From Melastoma dodecandrum (Eukaryota; Streptophyta; Magnoliopsida; Myrtales; Melastomataceae), in assembly GCA_029817715.1 (NCBI GenBank), contig JARUPY010000473.1, positions 6,076,001 through 6,140,000 of the forward strand: a DNA stretch of 64,000 nt, in the 5' to 3' direction. Below are positions 35,351 through 44,977 of this stretch, piece by piece. A model generated the notes under the pieces. The model searched no databases, had not been told where the DNA came from, and worked only from the letters and a program-made list of their open reading frames with translations. The position numbers and the translations under genes were made by a program. The stretch's first letter is position 1, and each line of letters opens with the position of its first letter.

Positions 35351-36330
35351 ACTCGTTCTGCTGCAAAAGCCGACGAATGATGATACAGTCCTGCTGAACA
35401 TCGCGGCAGAATACTGGTCCTGCACAATGAACTTCCAGGGTTTGATAATAATGGAATACTTGCCCATGTACTCAAATGAGCAATACTTCTGCAGCAATGT
35501 GTTGAAATCTGGTCCTCGCGAATAATTTTATGTAATAGTTTCATAAATTGTCAAGCTTTTGCTCTTCGAGCTCCTCCATAGTGATGTTAAGTCAGAGGAT
35601 TACAGTAGACTGGAAACATTTTGTTCTGCCGCAACTTGAATCAACAACTGCCCTTCCATTTTTCATGGCGTGGATGTTGTTGGTTGAATTTGTCAAGCAC
35701 AAGATGGTAGTCATACGTTCTAAGAGATCGCTTTCTGTCTTGCTGGCGTTGCTTGAAACAAGGATGATGTATCTTATCAAGATGGCTCGTTGTAGCATTT
35801 ATATCTGGGTAAAATGCAGACATAACTGGCAAGCGTCTCTCAACCATCTGAAATAGGGCAACATGGGGAGTCCACATTAATGTCAACATGCCACTCAAAA
35901 GTTTTCATTGGCATGGTACTGCAAGAGGGAGTGCTCAAGTAATTGCAATATGCATAACGCAATAAACAAATGATTGACATTGCAGGACGCTTCACCGAAC
36001 AGTGTCATGCGTGAACAATTCATTCTCACCACCTAACATGCAATAAAATTTTCAGTTGCCTTGCTCCTTCGGATTTCTCAGCTTCCCCAAACTGCAGGAC
36101 CATGTATTGCCTTTTCTTCTTCTAAGGTGACCGACAATGATTCATTTCCTTAGACTTTCCCCTGATAAATGTTCTTTTAATTGTAGCATCGTCCTTCAGC
36201 CATGTAGGACATTTGATGCGATGCCTCACCCTGCATTTTACCTCCGATAAACACAGGCAATATGAAGTGAAGCCTCACTCTTCAGTTCCACTTTCAAATT
36301 CCAAGAGCCACTTAAAAAGCTTGGGGAGTC
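35351..36330 (+). other. MSBP 3' region and intergenic DNA
   Basis: Follows the MSBP stop. Includes the likely 3' untranslated region (AATAAT near 35521, TGTAATAGTT near 35531). Open frames at 35548-35856 and on the opposite strand have no motif. No further gene seen before the first CLE. Confidence 0.5.
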
Positions 36331-36597
36331 ATGAGACATGGTACTGTTGCTCTTCTTTCCTTTCTGCTATTCATCGTGATGTTAGGCATGGCTCCCTTCT
36401 GCAGTTCCAGACACCCTCCACGGATGGAAAATCTTGATGAGGTCCCCACAACAGGTGTATCTAAGGTTCCGTTGTCAGAAAATTTTCATTCTGCTCCTAT
36501 GTCTCACCTCTTGGCAAGGAGGACGGTCGACCATGATCGAGTATATGGTGCTTCAGATCAGCTTGTTCCAACGGGGCCGAACCCACTTCACAACTAG
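36331..36597 (+). CDS. CLE peptide precursor, CLE9/10-like
   Basis: Single-exon 88-residue precursor. Residues 1-25 are a secretion signal (MRHGTVALLSFLLFIVMLG, then small residues). A variable middle follows, and the protein ends exactly at a CLE motif, residues 77-88, QLVPTGPNPLHN. The family signals through CLV1/BAM-type LRR kinases after processing to 12-13 residues with hydroxylated prolines at motif positions 4 and 7, both present here. Odd point: motif position 1 is Gln, where Arg (or His) is nearly universal, and the preceding residue is Asp rather than Lys. The HDRVYGAS sequence before the motif is typical of the CLE9-13 kind. A second CLE gene lies 1.4 kb downstream on the same strand. 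Confidence 0.9.
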   Translation: MRHGTVALLSFLLFIVMLGMAPFCSSRHPPRMENLDEVPTTGVSKVPLSENFHSAPMSHLLARRTVDHDRVYGASDQLVPTGPNPLHN

Positions 36598-38007
36598 CAC
36601 TCTTTCCAGGGTTCAAGTCAATCTCCCATCCCCACAGCAAACGAAGAAGCTTTTCTGGTTCTTCAATGGAACCAGGAGGAGAGTTTTCACTCTTTCCTCA
36701 TTCTTTGAGGAACCATTACGACGGCTTCTGTTTTGTTTAGCAGTGAAGTGTAGTGCTGCACATTCCGGTACATCTATGTTTCTTCAGTCCAAGCCTTACA
36801 TGCAGATTCCGCCAAACACTGGCTTAAATCTTGTAATCTGATTTCCCATCAGGGATGTCAAAAATCTTTCGGAGTGCATTCCTAATGTGCTCAGATTCTT
36901 GCTGTCCATCCAGAATCACCCTCATAATTTCTTGTATGAACTGTTAATCAAGTCTCTGGGGATCAAGGTTATCTACTAATTCTGAAAAATCGCAGGTAGA
37001 AGCCCCATTTCATGGGTGCTGCCAATGTTCTTGGGATGCTTCCTTGGAAGAATGGCATCTTTCTCAAAAGTCAACCACTGGCATATAAGTTCAAGTACAC
37101 TTTAGAATTTTCAATTTCCTGTAGATCAGGGATATCTAAAATATACGCAAAAAGAAGTCATAACAAAAAGAAAGATGATGTTTGAACGACCCACTCAGGC
37201 GATGCATGTCAGTCACTGCAACATTGGGATGCATTTCCAAGCATGATTCTTGACGATAAACAGTATCAGATATTGACCTTATCCTGACACTAATTGGGTT
37301 ACCTTTCATCATTTTCAATAGAAAAATGAAGCTTAATCCGGGAGACCTCATTTAAGGGCTGTAGTGAATATTTTACAAATTGGAAGCCGATCAACAGAAC
37401 AGTTCCATTTTGTTTATATTTTTCTTTTTCATGTAAATTTCAGTTCTCTTGTGGTTCAATTCATGTGGTCACACTTCTATATTCAGATAAAATAAAGCTG
37501 ATCAATAGCAGTCTAGTTCCTGCTCTTGCCTGGACCATCAATCCAAAAGTCACATAGGACAAACGCACGGCAGTAGAAAAAATGCGACCAGAAAAAACCG
37601 GGGTCACTAAGGTGGCCATAAACGGGGCGACTCTGTTGGTTGGCCTTGCGTCTAGAGGGGCAACTCCTGAGACACAAAATGGCGAGCAATGAATATCGGG
37701 GCATTGGATTTGCTGCTGCACCAAGACGGCTGAAAACAATGCCGGGCATCATGATTCATCAACCTCCCTCCCCTTTTCAAAGTCAAAACTGTGGCATGGC
37801 ACAAACATGACATAAGGGTTGTAAGAAAAAACAAAAAACCACAAACTATGGTTGGTAAGGAATTGTCATCTGCATTATATATACGAAGCACTAGTCCCTA
37901 TACGACCTTAGGCCTATTCACCACCTCTTTTATTGATCGGAATTCCTTTCCCTTCCAAAAGTCTCCTCCTGCCAAACTACAACTACAATCGATCAGCCTT
38001 CTTTGCC
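36598..38007 (+). other. spacer between the two CLE genes
   Basis: No gene recognised. A TATA box (TTATATATA, 37875-37883) lies about 125-133 bp before the second CLE start codon. Confidence 0.5.
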
Positions 38008-38265
38008 ATGAGAACAAGGTCCACGACCTTTTTCAAGGCGACCGTCCTGTTTCTGGTGTTGGTGCTGTCGGAGGTCGGGAGTTGCCATCCTGCCAGCGAA
38101 GGCGTGGACTACGAGACGAAGCAACGGCTACGGTCCAGGTACTTCCCCGGATCCTCTCAAGGCTCGTCCTCCGTTCCAGGATCTGTGGAAACAAAGGTGG
38201 GGCCGATGCATGTCGTGTCGAGACGACTTGTCCCGTGCGGGCCGAATCCGCTCCATAATCGATAG
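38008..38265 (+). CDS. CLE peptide precursor with Cys at motif position 5
   Basis: Single-exon, 85 residues from the ATG at 38008. An upstream in-frame ATG at 37933 would add 25 residues without signal-peptide character, so the internal start is chosen. Residues 5-24 (STTFFKATVLFLVLVLSEVG) are the signal peptide. Residues 73-84 are RLVPCGPNPLHN, followed by one Arg and a stop. CLE position 5 is normally Ser, Thr, Gly or Ala; here codon TGC gives Cys, one base from Ser. A dibasic RR sits at the N-terminal edge of the motif. TATA box at 37875-37883. Tandem with 36331-36597; the conserved motif and spacing suggest local duplication, although the variable regions differ strongly. Confidence 0.9.
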   Translation: MRTRSTTFFKATVLFLVLVLSEVGSCHPASEGVDYETKQRLRSRYFPGSSQGSSSVPGSVETKVGPMHVVSRRLVPCGPNPLHNR

Positions 38266-39107
38266 GAAGGTCGTAGTACACTATGTTGTTTTGTAGGCCG
38301 AGTATACTAATTAAGACCGGCGTGGAATAGGCTATCGTGTGTACACATCGAAATTCCAGATACAGTCTTTTCATGTGTTGCATTCGGTAATATGAGACAG
38401 GTTGTTCATGAATCATCCAATTCCATCGCAGAAACAGAGGAGATCGATTAAGGAACAAGCAACCTCTCAGACAAAGTTAATGGATCAGAAACCAAATAAG
38501 GCCCAATTACGAACACTGAAATCGAAGCCCAACTCCATAACCAGCAAGATGTCGCCCCCTCAAATTCACTCCTTTTTAATCCAAGGACAACCGACAAAAC
38601 TGTGTCCGTGTACGATGAGGATGAGGACGAGGCTTCTGTCCGCCATCATCCGACGGCCAGGAAAAACAATGATGAAGTGGGACACGCCTCCGATACACAA
38701 AAAGCGATCATGGTCCGGTTAGTCATAACAATCAAGGGAAGCCAGAATTGGGGGTGTTCTACTGCTTTCTTTTGGATTTGGGAACACGGGGGTGAAGGAA
38801 AGCATCGGCCAAACAGTGTTACAAAAACTAAAAGGAGGAAAAGGAGTTTTATTTCCTTGGCAAGAACACGTGGCGAGTTGAGTGGACCCCTTTTTGTTGT
38901 TCCCACCTCTCCGCTCCTCCTCCTCCTACTACTGCTGCTACTTTTACACGCGCTGAGAGTCCTCTCGTTCCTTTTCTTTTGTGCTTTTTTTTTTCTATTT
39001 TCTTGACTCGCCCACTTTACTCCTGCTCATTCCGGAACCGAAAGGTTGCGTCTTTGTCTCTGCTTTCGCTCCCTGACCCTCGTGGGTGATCCAAGGGGGG
39101 TGATTGA
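38266..39107 (+). other. CLE 3' region and MBD13-like promoter/leader
   Basis: No gene recognised. A pyrimidine-rich CTC/CTN microsatellite-like stretch (38911-39000) lies just before the MBD13-like start, consistent with a 5' leader. Confidence 0.4.
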
Positions 39108-42100
39108 ATGGAGGGTGGTAATTCCGACGACTGGCTGCCTCCTGGGTGGAGGATGGAAATCAAGCTGAGGAAATTCGGGAGGAAAGATAAGGTACTATTT
39201 TTTTTTTTATTTAGGAAAAATGAAGAGATGGTTTTTATTCTGGATTCTCATCCCATTTTTGTAATCTTGGGTTTCTGGGTCTTTTTTTTTTTGTGGGTTT
39301 GGCTCTAGTGGGTTTTCCTTCCTTTTTGATTGGGGGCGAGGGTGGAGACATTACTTGGATCTCTGCGTGGTTTCAGTATCTGCTGAGTGCCTGAGGTTTA
39401 GAGTGGTTTTGTTCTGCTGAATCCGGTGACTGCATGTCAGCTAGATTGGGTATTGATGAGTTCCTAAAGTCGCAATTCTCGACGAATTACTTTGGGAATG
39501 CTTGCTTGGATGTTTGTCCTATATAAGCCTTTCGCTTCACTGGGCTTTTTGCGACTCAGTGACAGGTTTCCCAGGAAAATTCTATGGGTTTCATTACATT
39601 CGTCTTAAGGAGCGATTGGCAGATCCTAAAATCTTGGTTAGACTAGCTATGTTTCTGTTACTGAAGTTAAGGATTTGAAAAGCATCGTATCTGTGGCCAC
39701 GAGTGTTCTGTTGTAGGTTATTGCTGAAATCTCAAAGATAATCGGTATCATAGAATTTCAAATGGCATTCATTTCTTCTCATATTCCAGATTATCATTAC
39801 TTTGCACGCTTGTATGCAGCATTACTATGCTCCTTCTGGACAGAAACTCTACTCAAAGTTGGAGGTATTACGCCACTTGAAGAATAATTTACTGACAGAT
39901 AGTCCTCTGTTGGAAGAGGGAAAAGATGGGTGTGGTGGTTCCCCTCAAACTGGAAAAACTGAACAAGTTAGCTTGCACCGGGGTGCCACTGATGCATGTA
40001 ATAATGGAGATAGCTGTTCTCCGGCATCTGTAGAAAAGGGAAAAATCAGCCCTGATATCTCGACATATTTTTCTTGCAATAGTATGGACAGCAGTTCTCT
40101 TGTCTGGGGCGAGGACAATCAAGTAATTGAGCAACATGTAGAGATCCATGATGATGAGGCTCCAAACGTTGATTGTATTCTTCCCCAAGGTGGAAAATTC
40201 GACGTTAATGAGGCTGCAATCACAATTTCTGGGGAGAGTCAAGCAAGCAAGCTCCTAGGTGAAAAAAACTGTATTCTCCATCCGTCCATCGGAAACTATT
40301 GTGCCAAGAATCTGGAAGAAGACTCCGCTTCCAAGGAGGCATGGACATTAACTGATATCCAATCTTTGGTGGGTGAAACTGGAAGAGTGGATCAAAGCAG
40401 TTCTCCTGTCTTTAGCCAGAAGAAAAATTCCAGGCATCAAAATCATGCAAGGACAAATGTTAGTGAGCATTCGTGGTTGCCCTGAGATTGGATTTATTTA
40501 TACTGGCTGTTTTTGGTGCTCCTCTAATTTCGCTTCCTTTGCAATTCAAGCAATGTAGGTTGTAGTCGAAAAATGTGTTGCTGAAGGATTGCCGATGGGA
40601 TGGACCAAGGAAATAAAAGTGACAAAGAAGAATGGGAATGTCAGGAGGGATCCGGTAATGGAGGCGCCTCTTCCTCTTCTCTTCTGAGCGCTTCTCTTAA
40701 TCGTGTCGGTGGGGACAATCGTATCATGGGACCCAGATGATTAGAGTTTTGTTTGGATGTTCGGATTTGTTTTCCTTCCTTTATTGGTCTTCTCTGGAAA
40801 CAGAATGCCACCATGAGATAATTTTATGGAAATAGGATTTTTTGTTGGATTACCTGTTACTGATGTTATTTATTTTCTGCAGTATTACACAGATCCCACG
40901 AGTGGATATGTATTTCGTTCAATGAAGGATGTTCTTCGCTATCTTAATACTGGAGATATTGGGAGGCTTGCATTTAAGCCGAAGGACAAAAGTAGCAGTG
41001 AGTTAGAGTTGGAAGATGGGGAAACACCTGTAAAAGAACGTGGAGCCGCTGGTTTGGTGCGCCATGGTTATGGATACATCATAATTTTGCACTGTGGTTT
41101 TTCTTCACTATGGTTATTGATATCTTTAGTAGTTTATGATTAGATTATTCTTGTTTTTGTCATTCTCTATGCTGGAAAAATTGTTTCTTGTGGACTATCA
41201 TTCTGATGCAGTTTTGAACCTATATCCCTTTGTTACTTTCACTCTAATGGGTGACAATGCTCTTGCTTCTTCTGACAGTCACCCCTAACAGAGAAGCAGA
41301 AATTGGCCACTCCAGATAACAAGGAGGGCATGGAAGATTTGCCTGAAAAGGTTGTGGTTATGCCATCGTCTTGCCAGAGGGAAGAACTGTCTGTCCCTGA
41401 ATGTGCTCCTCATAAAAGTAAGGTTTTGATTACCCATTTTCTGTCAATGATGCGACACTTTCCACTGTTTTTCTTTTTCGTCCTTTTGAGATTTCAGTAC
41501 CATTTATATGCTCCAGGCAAAGGGTCTAGCTCAAATCTATCTGAAGATGTTCATCTGCAGCATAGGGAAAGAAAGAATGATTGCTCACCAAAGGATTTTT
41601 TGTCTGTTCCAGAAGCAAAAGTCATTTCTGAGGAGCCCTTGCATAAGAAACTACGACAGAATGGTGAATGTGATGCATGCCCTCCTGAAGTTGCTCAGTA
41701 TGAAACAACCCCAGTAGAAGGAAAAAGCAAAGACTGTGAACCATGCCCTCAAAACATTACCCATTTCGAAGATATCCCAGAGCAGAGTTTACCTTCTGCT
41801 GAAGAAAAAAAAGATCCTACTCCCAAGTCTAATGTCAAGAGGAAAGCTACTAGTAAACCAAGGAAGATCAAAGAGATTAACACGCCTCGTCGAATTTCAA
41901 GTCGCCTGGCTGGTATTGCAGTCGACCCTACAGTGGAAATTCCCAGTCGAGCGAGTCGGGGCAATGCTAAGCATATCCAGGAAGCACACAGTCAAATGAA
42001 AACAGAAATGCCAAACAGAGAGGTGCTCAGAGTAGCTTCAAATCACACCTCTAATGACAAAGATAATCTGGAAAGGAACAGTCATTTGATTGGTGTGGCC

Positions 42101-42796
42101 ACTCATAATGGGGATAATGGAAGTACGGAGAACAAGATGGCTGAGAAGTGTGTGTTACCATTCGAGTTACCATCGCCAGAAATATTGCAAGATCCTTGCA
42201 TTGAATTTGCCATCAAAACCCTCACTGGAATGATAGACTTCAGTAATTTAGACGATGCATTTCAACCCCGCAATGGCATGAGTACTAAAAGTGTGGATTG
42301 CACCAAGGCAAACTCAGAGACTGAGAAGCATGTTAGTCAGAAGCAGGGAGTGGGAACTGTTATGTCCCAGAAGACGCCAATTGTACAAGAAGAACCTGCC
42401 CCCAAACCCATCACTGATGAAACTACTGCCAATATGCCGTCCTCATCCGCATTGGAAAGCTCCTGGTCTGATCCGTGCATTGAATTTGCAATAAAAACTC
42501 TTACTGGTGCGATCCCAGTGGACTATGGCCCTGGCATGCAGGGCATCTTCCGGCATGAGATGCACCCCCCGCAAATCCCAGGAAGTGGCAATGGACCGGT
42601 TCCAAACAGTGTAGGCCCTGATAACTTTGGCAGAACTGATCTGCCGTGGCAGCAAAACAATGCCTCTGCAGAGAACCCAATGAACAGGGGTCGTGATGGA
42701 TTGATTCCACCTGAAAACAGGAATATGCTGAAGTCCGGCATAAGCATAGGACACCGACAACACTCGGACAGGGGGGCCAACCAATGTAGGAGATAG
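39108..42796 (+). CDS. MBD13: methyl-CpG-binding domain protein, MBD13-like (two MBDs)
   Basis: Six exons by splice signals and frame: 39108-39191, 39820-40458, 40559-40654, 40883-41029, 41279-41417, 41517-42796; about 794 residues. The first MBD spans exons 1-2 (WLPPGWRMEIKLRKFGRKDK joined to HYYAPSGQKLYSKLEVLRHL). The second spans exons 3-4 (GLPMGWTKEIKVTKKNGNVR joined to YYTDPTSGYVFRSMKDVLRY). Exons 5-6 encode a long, mostly disordered basic/acidic region with a KRKATSKPRKIKEINTPRR basic patch (likely nuclear) and two copies of DPCIEFAIKTLTG (42191-42229, 42470-42508). MBD proteins read methylated DNA; MBD13-type members have more than one MBD. The 99-bp intron 41418-41516 has no stop and keeps frame, so it could be retained. 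The exon 4 donor (CCT|GTAAAA) is the least certain. Confidence 0.88.
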
Positions 42797-43640
42797 CCTA
42801 GCCCAGTGATCACATGACTTAACTCTGTACATGTTTTAGAAAAATCTGAGGCCCCATCTGGTAGCTTGTGTTGTCGCAAAAATTGTGATGTTCTCATCGT
42901 CCTGTAAACCCGGATGGGGGAATTTGATAGCCCCATCATGTTTTCATCGGTTTCTCTGATTACTCATAAATCGCTTTACCAGTTGGTATCAACTTCATCC
43001 CGACCGACCAAAAAAAAAACAAAAAAAGAAATTGGAAAACATCCTCAGGACTCTGCTCTAAGTGATCATCCCACGACAACAAAAGAGGGAACTCAACCGA
43101 CTGGGTAGCAAATCACTGTCTCCCTCTCAACACCAAGAATCCATTCAAGAGTGGGATTCTTGTTCTTCCGGGGACGCGGGGGATCTTTTGGTGTCCTTCC
43201 CCGGAAACAAATATTTGTCCCGGTATTTATCCCGAGATTCAAATGTCTGAAGACTCATCGTGTCCGCAGATATTTGTGTCCTTTTTGTTACGCTTTCTTA
43301 TGTACTTTTTAGTGTATCTTTTTCACTTTCTCATCTTCTCAATTCTTTCCTTCTTTTTTGCCCCGGAGTTCCTGAAATATTCTGAAACCATACTATTCCT
43401 ATCCCCTTTTTCTTTCTTTGCAAAAGGAATTCCATGGGAAAGATACTTGAAATATACAGCTTGGTTGCTTTCTTGAAGAGGATTGTAGAAAATAATTACA
43501 AAATATTATTCATGTTTTTTAAATTACCTGAATATTGTCCATTTATAAAAAAAATTCGTTATTTAAGACGACTTTGACTAAAGTGGGCAAAATCGTTACA
43601 TGCGACTTGAGACAACGACTTTTTTTAAAAGACGTGAATT
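42797..43640 (+). other. MBD13-like 3' region, then intergenic
   Basis: 3' flank with A-rich tracts near 43011-43030. The AT-rich open frame 43243-43476 is hydrophobic by composition and not called. No gene seen. Confidence 0.4.
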
Positions 43641-43643
43641 GAT

Positions 43644-44219
43644 TTAACGCGAAACATAAAATTTCTCTAAGTCTTCCAAAGTTACTGTTTGGGACAACGA
43701 ACCGCTTTTTTTCCTAACTATCCATACAGAGGTACAGACCTCCATCGGAGTGACATTATGAAATAACAGCACTCTAAAAGCTAAGTTTATCCAACAAGGA
43801 AAAACGGCCTTTATGCCTACCTCACCGGCCTCTCTATATAACTCAGGAGATCTCTCCACATGCCATTCGTCCAAGCACAAGAAACCACGATGTTGGAAGC
43901 CTCCAGTATTCGTTCGCACGATGTTGGAAGACTCCAGTGCCCGCAGGCCTCTTCGCCTCGATAGGTATGCGACTGACTCCTGCGATTCCACCCAGGATTC
44001 GGCGTCCCGGGCCAGGAGCAAGTGCCCAGGCTCCACCTCAGTAAAAATTTTCTTCCCCTTACGTCCAAGCACATAAATATGAGGTTCACTTCTTTCAAAT
44101 GTGTGGATATGCTTCAGGTGTGCCTTTGTGGGTCCAGGAACAGCTAGAACGGAAGCCAACGCTGACAAGAGATGGAGGAGGCACACGACAGACACCAGCA
44201 GCGACGACTCTTCTCTCAA
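43644..44219 (-). CDS. unidentified ORF with N-terminal signal-like segment
   Basis: An uninterrupted 191-residue reading frame in a gene-rich stretch. Residues 5-27 (SSLLVSVVCLLHLLSALASV, then LAV) are strongly hydrophobic after a charged start, like a secretion signal. Then follow HLKHIHTFERSEPHIYVLGR and a KGKKIF basic patch. I do not recognise a domain. The C-terminal part (from about residue 90) is less protein-like and may run into intron or 3' untranslated sequence. It lies downstream of XBAT33 on the same strand, with 759 bp between them. It could be a real secreted protein with an unannotated splice, or a chance frame. Confidence 0.4.
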   Translation of the reverse strand: MREESSLLVSVVCLLHLLSALASVLAVPGPTKAHLKHIHTFERSEPHIYVLGRKGKKIFTEVEPGHLLLARDAESWVESQESVAYLSRRRGLRALESSNIVRTNTGGFQHRGFLCLDEWHVERSPELYREAGEVGIKAVFPCWINLAFRVLLFHNVTPMEVCTSVWIVRKKSGSLSQTVTLEDLEKFYVSR

Positions 44220-44977
44220 TCAGGTACTACTCTTGTGAAATCTCATCGCACGGCCTTAAATTTCAACAATCAAACTGAGATGCAGCCATGTAGGACTGGA
44301 TGTTACCATTGGTCTTGGACAGGTGGTCCCGCAGATGAGCTACAAGAGCGATAAGTCTAGCAAGGGCCAACAGATGATTTTAAAACAGCAGAGCTGATAC
44401 CTAATTAAGCTAGTAAATAATATGCTGGTAATTTCTCCCCAAGGGAAGTCCCCTCTAATCTCTGGCCGAAGCTTAATTATGTAACAGATTGCAAGGATGT
44501 TCTACGGTAATATTTACATGAACTCAGTCCACCAAGTCGAAAAAGAAGCCGCTAAGGAAAACCACACAGTCATCTGATGTATTTCACTAAGCCAAAGTAA
44601 AATTTACAATAAGGAGGTTCAAAGTAACATCTTAGCAAGAGAAAGGACCTACAAAAACGATCTTCCCTGCATGCCTGATGGCATTGCAAGCTGTATGCTA
44701 CATGAGCTCGATGCCAGATGACCGCCCTCAAAAGAAAAAAAAAGCAATTGCACAAAAAAAAATATGAAAACGGCAACCTATGGAGCTCCAATCCAAAGGG
44801 AAGCACATATATGCTAAGATTTTAAGGGATAAGATAAAGATGCAGAAAAACCACCTTAGAGATATTTGAGACTGATCTAATATTCTGCGCTCCTTGAAAC
44901 CTTAGATATATGACTGGCAGCACATCATATCGAACTTCAAACATAACAAAGACAAGGAACATGGGTTACCAGAGGAG
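44220..44977 (-). other. XBAT33 3' region
   Basis: Between the unidentified ORF and the XBAT33 stop. No gene seen. Part of it is presumably the XBAT33 3' untranslated region. Confidence 0.4.

Noticed and set aside
35038..35544. 168-codon minus-strand open frame over MSBP exon 2
   Set aside because: It is the antisense shadow of a well-conserved MSBP exon; no independent motif.
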